A program made the translations under genes and the position numbers. Shown one piece after another: positions 16,538-26,114 of a DNA stretch of 64,000 nucleotides. Source of the stretch: Roseiarcus sp963741845 (GTDB lineage Bacteria > Pseudomonadota > Alphaproteobacteria > Rhizobiales > Beijerinckiaceae); the NCBI GenBank assembly GCA_963741845.1, contig CAVUJV010000018.1, positions 51,542 through 115,541 on the forward strand, given 5' to 3'. Every line of letters starts with the position of its first letter. Position 1 is the first letter of the stretch. The notes beneath the pieces were generated by a model. The model made no database searches. It was not told the origin of the DNA and saw only the letters and a program-made list of their open reading frames with translations.

Positions 16538-16790
16538 AATTGAGCCTTTAGAGTGTGACGAAGCCAATGCCGGTCGCCGGCGCCTCTGCTCTCGTCCGCA
16601 ACCAGAAATCTCGTTGCGGCCGCGGCGGAGGGTAAATCTGTGCTTCGCTACCGTATGGACATACAATCGACCGGGATAGCCTCGGAAACTACTCATACCC
16701 TCGGCTCTCGTTCGATCGCGTGGAGCGGGCATTGGGTCGAAATGCGTCGCAATTGCTTACGATTTCTGTTATTGGTTCCTGTTCGTTCCG
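16538..16790. promoter_or_regulatory. Divergent spacer between short Dps and hybrid kinase
   Basis: A 253-base spacer with the start of the leftward Dps/response-regulator pair on one side and the rightward CheB-CheR-kinase gene on the other. It contains one exact copy of the 11-bp island motif at 16682-16692, oriented towards the Dps gene, and AT-richer DNA around 16740-16790. No convincing sigma-70 promoter was identified by eye. Confidence 0.5.
16682..16692 (-). repeat. Island motif GTAGTTTCCGA, copy A
   Basis: Exact match on the minus strand, extended to GAGTAGTTTCCGAGGCT. It lies 145 bases upstream of the short Dps gene in the sense orientation. Confidence 0.65.
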
Positions 16791-19700
16791 TTGGGGCGCT
16801 GCTCTCCGAGAAAATGTGCCGAGCGCCGGCAAGCCGCCAACAATATCGTCGAGGCCAAGCGATTGCGCTGGTTATCCAAACCCATCTCTGCCAGCAAAAC
16901 TGCGGAGTTTCCGGTTGTCGCGATCGGCGCCTCGGCCGGCGGGCTTGAGGCCTTCAGGAGGCTCTTGGATGCGCTTCCGCCGGCCAACGGCATGGCCTTC
17001 ATCCTCGTGCAGCACCTCGATCCAAGCCACGATAGCCTGTTGGTGGATTTGCTCGCGGGCCATACGTCGATGCCGGTGCTGCTGGCGACTGACGGAATGA
17101 CGATCGAACCCGAACGCGTCTATGTCATTCCGCCTGGCGTCTATCTCTCGGCCGACGGCAAGGGGTCGTTGCGACTTTCGAAGCCGCAGGCGCGACACGG
17201 CGCGCGGCTACCGTTCGACTTCCTGCTGAATTCCCTGGCTCGCGAATATGGGGCGCGCACCGTCTGCGTGGTCCTTTCCGGAACCGGCGCCGACGGCAGT
17301 GTCGGACTGAAAGCAGTCAAGGATAAAGGCGGCTTCGTCATCGCGCAGGACATCGGCGAAGCTGACTATGACGGCATGCCCCGCAACGCCATCGCAACCG
17401 GTGCGGTGGACCTCGTGCTCCGTGCCGCTGCGATCGCCGAGGCGCTGGTCGCGCGCGAACGAGGCGACGTCTTTGCGCCCGAGCCGCGTAGGGCGCGCGC
17501 GACCAGGGCGCTGGAAGAGATCCTGCCGGACATTATCGCTCTCCTGCGCACGAAGACCGTCCATGACTTCTCGCTATATAAGCACGGGACGCTTGAGCGG
17601 CGCATCGAGCGGCGGATCGCCCTGGCGGGGGTCAAAACAGCCGCCAAATATCTCGATCTCTTGCTTCGCGACGCCAACGAACGCGATCAACTTTCCCGGG
17701 ATTTGTTGATCAATGTCACGGGCTTCTTTCGGAACGCGGCCGTCTTCGATTTTCTGGCCAGCAGCGTTATTCCCGATCTCGTCCGCCACCAACCGCTCGA
17801 TCGGCCGCTACGAATCTGGGTCGCCGGCTGCAGCTCTGGCGAAGAGACCTATTCCCTCGCCATGCTCTTTCGCGAACAGATCGACGCCTCGAAGCGCGAG
17901 ATCAAATTGCAGGTATTCGCAAGCGACGTTGATCCCGACGCGGTGGCGAGCGCTCGGGACGGCCTTTACCCGAACACGATCGAGGCAGATGTCACGCCAA
18001 AGCGATTGGCCCGGTTTTTCTCCAAAGAGGATCGCAACTACCGGGTCTCGGCCGAACTTCGCACGAACATCGTGTTTACGGTGCATGACGTGCTCGCCGA
18101 CCCTCCATTCGCGCGACTCGATTTCGTGTCGTGCCGGAATCTTCTAATTTATCTCCTGCCGGAGGCGCAGGCCAAGGTCATCTCCATCCTCCACTTTGCG
18201 TTGCGCGAAGGCGGACTTCTTCTGGTGGGCGATGCCGAGACGGTGAGCGTCGCCAACGGTCGGTTTGCGGCCGTTTCCAAAGCGAACCGCCTCTACCGTC
18301 GCGTCGGCGGGGCCCGACAAGGCGAAGTTGCTCCATCCTTGAGCGCCGGCGCTCAACCGCGCGCGCATCCCGACCCGAACTCAAGCGCATGTGCGCCAGG
18401 AGGCGTTTGCCGAGCTATGTCGAAGAGCGATGTTGGAGGCCTATGGCCCTGCGGCGGTGCTGATCAACGCCAAACTCGAATGCCTCCACTTCGAAGGGCC
18501 GACGGATCGTTATCTCAAGATCGCGCCGGGACGCCCCGGGCAGGACCTGATCGCCAAGGCCCGTGACGGCGTCCGCGCGAAGTTAAGGTCGACAGTTTAT
18601 CGCGCGCTGCGAGAGAACGCGCGGGTGACGGCGCCGGGCTGTCATCTTGGCGGCCAAGCCGGAAACTCGTCTTTCCACATCGATGTCCAGCCCGTTGTAA
18701 GCGAACGCGAACCGCTGTTTTTGGTCTGTTTCGTCGAGGACACGTCGCCGAAAGTGGCTCTCCGCGGTCGTATGACGAAGGCCGACGCTTCCCGAGTCGT
18801 TGAGCTTGAACGGGAACTCGAGACGACAAGAACTCGAGCTCGAGCACACCATCCGTGACCTCGAGACATCGCATCAGGAACAAATGGCGATCAACGAGGA
18901 AGCGTTGTCCGTCAACGAGGAATATCAGTCGACGAACGAGGAGTTGCTCGCCTCCAAGGAGGAACTTCAATCGCTCAACGAAGAACTGAATGCCCTCAAC
19001 AGTCAGTTGCAGGAAACGCTGGAGCGCCAGCGCGCGACCGCGGACGATTTGCAGAACGTCCTTTACAGCACCAAAGTCGCGACGATTTTCCTCGACACCC
19101 GATTCAACATCCGCTTTTTCACGCCGGCGACAAAAGCGCTTTTCAACGTGATCCCAGGCGATGTCGGGCGCCCGCTCACAGACCTCAAGTCGCTTGCGGT
19201 CGACGACGCTCTCCTCGACGACGCGCAAACAGTTCTCAGGACTCAGACGCCAGTCGAGCGGGAAATCCAGGGTCAGAGGGACACATGGCTCGTGCGCCGC
19301 GTCATGCCGTACCGCGCGAGCGACGAGAAGACCGAGGGTGTCGTTATCACCTACGAAGACGTAACCGAACGGCGGCGCACGGCGGATGTGCTCACAGCCG
19401 CCAAGCGTCGGGCCGAATTGGCGAGTATCGCCAAGACGCGCTTTCTCGCAGCGGCGAGCCACGATCTCAGACAGCCGCTGCAATCCTTAGCCCTTCTCCA
19501 GGGGTTGCTGGCGAAGAGGGTTTCCGGGGAGAAGGCTCAGCAACTGGTCGAACGCATCGATGACGCTCTGGCCGCGATGACGGGGATGCTGAACACGCTG
19601 CTCGACATCAACCAGATCGAAGTCGGATCCGTTAAGCCCGAGATTGGCGACTTCCCTGTCAATGACCTGTTCGAACATCTTAGGAAGGAATTGACCTACC

Positions 19701-21214
19701 ACGCGCAGGCGGCCGGACTTGCGTTCCGTATAATCCCTTGCGCCAAGTCCATTCGGAGCGATCGGCGTCTCCTCGAGCAGATGATCCGCAACCTGATTTC
19801 GAACGCCCTGAAATATACCAAGCGCGGCAGGGTGCTCGTGGGGTGTCGACAGAGCCTAGGCAAATTGCGCATCGAAATCTGGGACACCGGAATCGGCATC
19901 CCGGTGTCGGAGTTGCAGGCGATCTTCGAAGAATACCATCAGGTGGACAACGCCGCCCGCCAGCGGAGCCAGGGCCTCGGCCTGGGGCTGTCTATCGTCA
20001 AGAGTCTAGGCGAGCTGCTCGGACATCCGATCGGGGTGCGTTCGCTGCACGGAAGGGGGTCGGTATTTTCGATCGAGGTCCCGCTGACGCCAAGCGGCGT
20101 TTCTTCGTCGCCTGGTTCTCCGCGCGCAGCGGACGAGGTGTCGACGCAAGCGGCGCCGCACAGGGCGGCGATCCTGATTATTGAGGATGACCCGGAAGTT
20201 CGCGAGCATCTCAAGCTGTTCCTGAACGAAGAAGGCTATCAGACTTCGACAGCCGTCGACGGCCACGCCGCCCTGGGATTGTTGGCTCGAGGGACAATGC
20301 GACCGGATCTGGTCCTTGCCGATTACAATCTGCCGAACGGCATGAACGGGGTTCAAGTGTCCCAGAAACTGAGGCAGGAGTTCGATCGACGAATTCCGTT
20401 CATCATTCTCACCGGCGATATATCGACCGACACCCTGCGCGATATCGCCCTTCACGACTGCGTTCATCTCCACAAGCCGGTCAAACTGAACGACTTGACG
20501 CGGGCGATTGAGAAGCTCCTGGCCAAACAACCCGAGCCACGCGTGCTGCCTCCTGATCACCCTCATGAAGCCGCGGGCGCCTCGAACGGAGCCAGGATCA
20601 TCGTCGTTGATGACGACGACCTCGTTTGCGAGGCGATACGCGCCGTGCTCGAAGACGACGGCCGCGTCGTTGAATCCTATCCGAGCTGCGAGGCCTTTCT
20701 CAAGGCGTTTGATCCCGCCAAAACCGCGTGCCTGCTGATCGACGCCTATCTGCCGGGGATGAGCGGGCTCCAATTGCTCGAGAAGCTTCATCGCGAGGGC
20801 CAACATTTGCCGGCGATCATGATCACCGGTAACGCCGATGTGCATATGGCGGTTCAGGCCATGAAAGCGGGCGCACTGGATTTCATCGAAAAGCCGATCG
20901 GTCGCGAGGAACTCCTTGCAGGCGTAGAGCACGCTCTCGAACTGGCGCAGGATTCCAGCAAACTGGCGAAGTTGCGAGAATCGGCGGCGGATCACCTCGC
21001 GGGCCTCACCGCGCGCCAGCGTGACGTGATGGAAAGAGTGCTCGCCGGACAGCCTAGTAAGAACATCGCCGCGGATCTTGGCATCAGCCAGCGCACGGTC
21101 GAAAATCATCGCGCTTCGATCATGAAGAGAACCGGGTCGAAGTCGCTCCCCGCCCTCGCGAGACTGGCGCTTCTCGCTTCGGGCGGAGCGGAGGAGGCGT
21201 CGACCGCGCGCTAA
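16791..21214 (+). pseudogene. CheB-CheR-PAS-histidine kinase-REC-FixJ hybrid regulator, two frameshifts
   Basis: Three overlapping frames join into one protein of about 1,470 residues. Frame one (to about 18345) has a CheB methylesterase domain (VVAIGASAGGLEAFRRLLDA; SGTGADGSVGLKAV) and a CheR methyltransferase domain (VAGCSSGEETYSLAMLFREQ). Frame two (about 18390-18830) is a PAS-like segment starting HVRQEAFAELCRRAMLEAYG. Frame three has a long Glu-rich coiled coil (EEYQSTNEELLASKEELQSL) and a PAS domain. It then has a HisKA/HATPase kinase (phospho-His in AASHDLRQPLQSLALL, NLISNALKYT, DTGIGIP), a receiver (LADYNLPNGMNG), and a second receiver fused to a LuxR/FixJ helix-turn-helix (LTARQRDVMERVLAGQPSKN). 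Such CheB-CheR-kinase hybrids are known; ending in a complete FixJ-like regulator is unusual. The first codons (TTG 16791) are uncertain. Confidence 0.8.
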
Positions 21215-21584
21215 GGAACCGCGGCGTTCGCGCTCTCGACCTGCGAGAATATGGCCAATAGCCGCGAGAGGACGAACGCGATCGCACACGATTTTGGTTG
21301 AGGCCAGGATCGGCAGCGCTGGCGGGTTCTACCGGTATTCCGGTCAAACTCTTCGCGTTCTCTTTGGGCCGGCGCCGCTCATTCTCGAACCTACGGCGAG
21401 TCGTCTCCAGTTGACCGCAAGCGCAAGCCGAAAGGCGTTTAAGCCTCCTGCCCGCCGCCTCACTCGGCGTAGGTAGTTTCCGAGTCTCCCGCAACGGCTG
21501 TCTTGGCGGCTAGACTAAATATTTGAGGCTGCTCACATTGGCCTAAGGGATGTGGATCATCCCATCCGCATAAGGCATCAAACG
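21215..21584. other. Intergenic stretch before the PRC-barrel gene
   Basis: This 370-base stretch has no credible gene: both strands show only short, biased reading frames. It holds motif copy B at 21473 and, just after it, an AT-rich segment near 21505-21540 that could carry the promoter of the PRC-barrel gene. Confidence 0.5.
21473..21483 (+). repeat. Island motif GTAGTTTCCGA, copy B
   Basis: Exact match 101 bases upstream of the PRC-barrel start, sense orientation. The following bases GTCTCCCGCAACG resemble those after copy C. Confidence 0.65.
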
Positions 21585-22365
21585 ATGTTACAGGTCATTT
21601 CCCCTCTGAAGGGTTTCGCGATCGAGGCGAGCGACGGGGCGATCGGGACCGTCGCCGATTTTCTGTTCGACGACGCGTCGTGGAAAGTGCGCTGGCTCGT
21701 CATCGATTGCGGAACTTGGCTGATAGGGCGCAAGGTGCTTATCCATCCGTCGGCGATTTTGCGAGAGGACCTGGAAGAGCAGCAGTTCGACGTTGCACTG
21801 ACCAGGGCGCAGGTCGAAGGCAGCCCGGAATTGTCCGAAGATCAACCGGTCTCGCAGCAGATGGAGAGTCAGCTTTACAGCTATTATGGCTGGGACCCGC
21901 TCTGGGGCGGCGCCAATCTCTCGGCGATCCCAGGCGCAATGGCTTCGCCCTTGCTGGCGCCGCACTACATGGGTCTGGGTTCGACCAACGAGGCCGAGGC
22001 CCGAGGCGACGGAGCGACTTCGAGGGCAGGCCGATCCGCATCTGCGCAGCGTCGTCGAAATGACAGGGTACCGGGTTCATGCCGCCGATGGCGAAATTGG
22101 TCATGTCGAAAATCTCATGATCGACGACGCGGACTGGAGCATTCACTATTTCATCGTCGACACACGGAATTGGTGGTTTGGAAAGCGCGTGCTGATTTCA
22201 CCGATCGCAGTGAAAGCGATCAATTGGTTCGATCGTCATGTTGAGCTCGATGTGTCTCGTGAGCGCGTGAAGGCGAGCCCGCCCTGGGATCCGCTTGTTG
22301 CGTTCAATGACGAATATGCAAAGCGGCTCCACAAACACTATGGGTGGGCAGGATCACAGGCCTGA
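21585..22365 (+). pseudogene. Two-domain PRC-barrel protein, one-base frameshift
   Basis: From ATG 21585 the first frame gives a PRC-barrel domain (MLQVISPLKGFAIEASDGAI, DDASWKVRWLVIDCGTWL) and a linker ending SYYGWDPLWGGANLS. Near 22015-22030 the sense moves to another frame, which gives a second PRC-barrel (MTGYRVHAADGEIGHVENLM, DDADWSIHYFIVDTRNWWFG) and ends KRLHKHYGWAGSQA at 22365. The two halves are internal duplicates. Together they match the roughly 260-residue double PRC-barrel proteins common in Hyphomicrobiales stress islands. The biochemical role of that group is unknown. The neighbouring sigma factor and Dps suggest envelope or general stress. Confidence 0.78.
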
Positions 22366-22729
22366 CGCTGAAGCGGCATTGCCGGCGCGAGCTTGCCATT
22401 GCTTAGGCAAGATGAGCGAGCTGAGTTTTCGCCTTCAACGAAGATGCGTTCGCGCTATTATATCAGGGCATCATGCCGCTCGAATTGAAATCGAGCAGCG
22501 GATCCCATCTACGGCCAAGGCGCCGTGAGAACGATCAACGCGTCGCTTGGGGCTCCTCCGCGCGCTGCATCGCGGAACGGTGTGATCGTCGCTTTCGCCA
22601 CGTGAATGAGTAGTTTCCGAGGCTTCCGCAACCCTCGTCGCTCGCTAAGATCTGCGGCGATCACCCAATTGCTCCAAAGGAGCCGGCAGCAGGAAGCGAC
22701 CGCCTTGCCGATGGAAGATGGAGAGAGCG
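22366..22729. other. Intergenic stretch before the sigma-factor gene
   Basis: The 364-base stretch has no convincing coding frame. It contains motif copy C at 22610 and a purine-rich ribosome-site region (GGAGAG) immediately before the sigma-factor start at 22730. Confidence 0.5.
22610..22620 (+). repeat. Island motif GTAGTTTCCGA, copy C
   Basis: Exact match 110 bases upstream of the sigma-factor start, sense orientation, followed by GGCTTCCGCAACC as in copy B. Confidence 0.65.
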
Positions 22730-23288
22730 ATGACGACAAAGCCGAGTTGCGAGACTATGCGACCAGAAGTCATCGCTTGCATTGCCCATCTAAGGGCCTA
22801 CGCTGCGGTTCTCACCAACGATCCTCAGCGTTCCGACGATCTTGTGTGCGAGACTATCGTGCAGACCTTCGCCGCGGTAAACGGGCCTCCGGCCGGGATC
22901 AACCTGAAGGTTCTAATGTTCACCGCGCTGCGCAGACTGCACTATGGCGCCCCGCGCCAATCGATCGAAGGGGCCGCACGGCAGCCGGAGCCGTTGTCAG
23001 CCGGAGGACGATGGTGGCGAGTCCGACGAGCTTCTCCTCATTTTCTGCCGGCTCCGCGACGACCAGCGTGAAGCTCTGATTCTGGAGGCGGCAAGCGGTC
23101 TTTCGTACGAGGAGGCGGCTGAGGTGTGCGATTGTCAAATCGACACATTCAGGAGCCGGCTATTGGACGCGAGACGCGCGATCTCTCGGATGTTGCAGGG
23201 AGGTTCGCTAGAGAAAACGATGAGTTGCGGAATGCCCGTGAAAATGGGAATACGCATGCTATCCGGCGATGCCATCTACGCCAAGTAA
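22730..23288 (+). pseudogene. ECF-type RNA polymerase sigma factor (EcfG-like), one-base frameshift
   Basis: ATG 22730 has GGAGAG just upstream. The first frame gives a region-2-like part: VIACIAHLRAYAAVLTNDPQ followed by RSDDLVCETIVQTFAAV, as in small ECF factors of the EcfG group. Around 22985-23000 the sense moves frame. The second frame then gives region 4: LRDDQREALILEAASGLSYE and EAAEVCDCQIDTFRSRLLDA, the helix-turn-helix that reads the -35 element. EcfG factors direct the alphaproteobacterial general stress response; no PhyR or NepR gene is seen nearby, so membership of that circuit is uncertain. The Glu-rich hinge between regions 2 and 4 falls at the shift. Confidence 0.72.
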
Positions 23289-23516
23289 GAGCTGTCGTAG
23301 ACGGAGCGACGCAGCATGATCCTCGATGGAGCCTGACGCGGGCCGTTCGCGCAGATGGCCGGACGATGGTAAAAAGACCGACAGTTGTCGAGATCGCTTA
23401 CGTTGGGATGACAGGGACAATGCGCTCAATGCGTTCGGCGGGCAGCATCATCTGGCAGAAAGCGGGCGCACGCCCGCCGTCGCGTTTTTTCGCAAGCACG
23501 CCAACAGGGTGAGAAC

Positions 23517-24623
23517 GTGACGCCAACCTCGAGCCCCTTTGAAAACGGTCCCGTTCTAGCGCCATCGTGGCGCGGTTTGCCCGACGCGCAGCGGCTCCCC
23601 GCCATATTCTCGTGCTACCGCGATCCGAACTTGGCTCGGAGCGTCACGGAAATCGCCATTACGTTCGCGCCTTTCGCCGCGCTCTGGGCCGCAATGTGGG
23701 GGCTCATGCAAATCAGCTATGGGCTCGCCCTCGTTCTGGCGTTGCCGGCAGCCGGGTTGCTGGTACGGCTCTTTATGATTCAGCACGATTGTGGGCATGG
23801 CGCCTTCTTTCGCACTCGTGCGATCAACGATTGGGTCGGACGCGGGTTGGGCGTCTTCACCCTAACGCCCTACGATTATTGGAAGCGCACCCACGCGGCG
23901 CACCACGCCAACTCCGGTAACCTGGACCGTCGCGGCATGGGCGAGATCGAGACGCTGACCGTCGGCGAGTACTTGAGCTTGAGCTGCCTCCGCCGCGTCC
24001 TCTACCGGCTGTATCGCCATCCCCTGGTGATGTTCGGGATCGGCCCTACGTATCTGTTCGTGCTCCAACATCGCGTTCCGATGGGCCTCATGCACGGCGC
24101 CGGTTTGAGGCCCTGGGTCTCGACGATGTCGACCAATGTCGGAATCGCGATTGTTGCCCTCCTGCTGATGCGCCTCATTGGTCCAGGTCCGTTCCTCATG
24201 ATCGAAGGGCCGATAGTCGTGCTCGCTGCGACAATCGGCGTGTGGCTGTTCTATGTCCAACATCAGTTTGAGGACACGCGCTGGGCCCGCAAGGAAAGCT
24301 GGGACCATCCGCAGGCGGCGCTGCACGGCTCCTCGCACTACGATCTGCCGCCAATCCTGCGCTGGTTTAGCGCCAATATCGGCGTACATCACGTCCATCA
24401 TCTGGCGAGCCGCGTTCCATACTACCGTCTGCCCGAGATCTTGCGCGACTATCCCGAACTCGCCAACGTCGGCCGACTCGCGCTTTGGGAGAGCCTGCGT
24501 TGCGTGAACTATTCACTTTGGGACGAGGAGACGCACCGGCTAATTTCGTTCAGGACGTTGCAAGGCATGCGCCCGAGCAAGGCTCGGAGGCCGATGGGTG
24601 AAGGGCGGTCACGCGGAGCCTGA
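23517..24623 (+). CDS. Membrane fatty-acid desaturase
   Basis: A 368-residue integral membrane di-iron enzyme from GTG 23517. The three histidine boxes are complete: HDCGHG near residue 90, HAAHH near 126, and HHVHH near 292. Hydrophobic pairs of helices (LVLALPAAGLLVRLFMIQ and VGIAIVALLLMRLIG) lie between them. The arrangement is that of acyl-lipid desaturases of the DesA/omega-6 type, which introduce a double bond into membrane acyl chains using ferredoxin and O2. It lies alone between the sigma-factor gene and the convergent small membrane gene. Adjustment of membrane fluidity would suit the stress island. Confidence 0.88.
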   Translation: MTPTSSPFENGPVLAPSWRGLPDAQRLPAIFSCYRDPNLARSVTEIAITFAPFAALWAAMWGLMQISYGLALVLALPAAGLLVRLFMIQHDCGHGAFFRTRAINDWVGRGLGVFTLTPYDYWKRTHAAHHANSGNLDRRGMGEIETLTVGEYLSLSCLRRVLYRLYRHPLVMFGIGPTYLFVLQHRVPMGLMHGAGLRPWVSTMSTNVGIAIVALLLMRLIGPGPFLMIEGPIVVLAATIGVWLFYVQHQFEDTRWARKESWDHPQAALHGSSHYDLPPILRWFSANIGVHHVHHLASRVPYYRLPEILRDYPELANVGRLALWESLRCVNYSLWDEETHRLISFRTLQGMRPSKARRPMGEGRSRGA

Positions 24624-24987
24624 AGCGATCTCCGGCAAATGCGGTCGGCGAGTCCTGGCGGCGCCTGGCTCGTTATGGCTCGATCAATCGCTCCTTCTAT
24701 TGGCGGACACAATAAGCTTCCGCGCACACGCTGACCGGAATTTTCGCGGCCGGGGGCGCGCCGTCCGCGGCAGTGCCTCGTGAGTAGTTTCCGACCCTGT
24801 TTACGCGAGATCGTGGCGCCTAAGGTTGGCGAGGGCCGGCTGAAAGCTTTCGCGCAGGAAACGACTATCCCGCGCAGCAAGCAGGCGCCGAGTCCATCGG
24901 GGTGCAGGACCCCGCATGAAACGAAGCGGGTCGTCGAAGCGATCTGCGCGTCCCTTGAGACCGGGGCAAGCCATCGCCAACTGCGGC
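24624..24987. other. Spacer between desaturase and convergent membrane gene
   Basis: No reliable gene in 364 bases. Short frames exist on both strands but none resembles a known family. Motif copy D lies at 24784. It is the one exact copy without an obvious downstream gene on its strand. Confidence 0.45.
24784..24794 (+). repeat. Island motif GTAGTTTCCGA, copy D
   Basis: Exact match in GAGTAGTTTCCGACC. No called gene begins within 1 kb downstream on the plus strand. Confidence 0.6.
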
Positions 24988-25518
24988 CTAAGGATGGTTG
25001 GGCTTTCTGTCCGCGCCCGCCGGATTTTTTGCAATGGGATTGGGCGCCCTCGCCGGCAATGGCGCCGCTTCGCTGGAATGCGCCGCCGGGGCGCCTTCTT
25101 TCGAAGCAGGCGCGTGGCGCTCCTCGGCAAACTGCTCGGCGAAAATCAGGACGAGGGCCATGACGAAGTAGACCGCGGCCATCGAATAGCGGGCCGTCAC
25201 GCCGACCGACGTCTCACGCGGGCGGCGGCCGGGCAGCGGCTCCTTCGGCAACAGCGCGATCAGACGAAGGACTGTGCCCGGCGCCGGCAGGCTTGCCGCA
25301 TCGGATGGCAGAGAAGAAAGCAGCGACGTCAATCGAAGGGTCGCTGCCTTCGTCGGCATCTTGGTCAGGGTCGCCGCCTCCTGCCACGGATCCACATCGA
25401 GACGCGCCAGCGCCGACAGCATGCTGAGCAACATTCCATTTCTCTCCTCGCCGATCGGCGCATAGAGAAAGGCGTCAAACTCGGACTTATGTCCGAACAT
25501 GGAAACAGCGGATGTCAT
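24988..25518 (-). CDS. Unknown protein with one membrane helix and Pro/Ala-rich tail
   Basis: A 176-residue product from ATG 25518 (MTSAVSMFGHKSEFDAFLYA). Residues 1-75 look soluble and helical (GMLLSMLSALARLDVDPWQE). A Leu/Pro-rich linker follows, with RLIALLPKEPLPGRR, then one transmembrane helix near residues 115-135 (TARYSMAAVYFVMALVLIFA). The last 40 residues are rich in Pro, Ala and charge. I do not recognise the family. The upstream extension to 25599 lacks a ribosome site. A variant copy of the island motif lies 120 bases upstream in the sense orientation, tying it to the neighbouring stress genes. Confidence 0.6.
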   Translation of the reverse strand: MTSAVSMFGHKSEFDAFLYAPIGEERNGMLLSMLSALARLDVDPWQEAATLTKMPTKAATLRLTSLLSSLPSDAASLPAPGTVLRLIALLPKEPLPGRRPRETSVGVTARYSMAAVYFVMALVLIFAEQFAEERHAPASKEGAPAAHSSEAAPLPARAPNPIAKNPAGADRKPNHP

Positions 25519-25637
25519 TGGACCTGCCTCTTGTCCTTGGTTGGTTCTCTCCGTTTGCAGGACCGACGCGCCTTCGCGGCGCGCATGAGAACTGTCCACG
25601 CTTCGAGCCTAGCAGGGCCGAGCAAGACCTAACATCA

Positions 25638-25648
25638 TCGGAAAGTAC
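25638..25648 (-). repeat. Island motif variant GTACTTTCCGA, copy G
   Basis: One mismatch to the consensus, on the minus strand. It lies 120 bases upstream of the unknown membrane gene starting at 25518, sense orientation. Confidence 0.5.
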
Positions 25649-25727
25649 CTACCGGCATTCGCGCCGAGGGCCGTGAGAGCCGTCGACGGCACAGTTTTCG
25701 GGTCTCGGCGCGCCCAATCCGACTTGA

Positions 25728-25738
25728 GTAGATTCCGA
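25728..25738 (+). repeat. Island motif variant GTAGATTCCGA, copy E
   Basis: One mismatch, in GAGTAGATTCCGAGCCT. It lies 77 bases upstream of the short frame starting at 25815. Confidence 0.5.
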
Positions 25739-25928
25739 GCCTTTCAGTATTGAGGCGAACGCCTCGTCGCAGGCGCGCGAGCGGCGACGAGCAGAATCCG
25801 TTTGGTTCGCGCCTATGGACGAGTTCATCGGCTTCAACGTCTTCCTCGACGCGATCATCACGCCACGCGTGGGAGCCGATTTCTGCAGCGCAGGCGCTTC
25901 TAAGCCTGAACGGGGACTTTTACCGTAG

Positions 25929-25939
25929 GTAGTTTCCGA
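25929..25939 (+). repeat. Island motif GTAGTTTCCGA, copy F
   Basis: Exact match in GGTAGTTTCCGAGGCTGCCG, 175 bases upstream of the cyclic glucan synthase, sense orientation. Confidence 0.65.
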
Positions 25940-26114
25940 GGCTGCCGTGGGCGTCCAACGGGCGCGTATCATGTCCACCGCGCGCCGGATCAATGGCGCG
26001 GCCCTATCGCTGCGGATGAATCAATTGTCCCGACCGGTCGTTGGCTCGCCAGAGCCCGGCCGGGTTCCGGCTTGCGACCTCTTCGCCGCGCGATCCCATC
26101 GGGAGACCTGATAT

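Larger units (their letters stand above)
25519..26114. other. Long spacer before the cyclic glucan synthase
   Basis: About 600 bases without a confident gene. It holds three island-motif copies (25638 minus, 25728 plus, 25929 plus). A 37-codon frame from ATG 25815 to the TAG at 25926-25928 begins MDEFIGFNVFLDAIITPRVG, and its stop lies within motif copy F. That frame has plausible composition but no known relative and could be a gene remnant. Confidence 0.45.

Noticed and set aside
16682..16720. Reading the island motif as an EcfG promoter (GGAA then CGTT)
   Set aside because: On the opposite strand copies A and F do show GGAAAC-19 bases-CGTT, but the spacing is longer than the usual EcfG consensus (about 17 bases after GGAAC) and the other copies lack CGTT.
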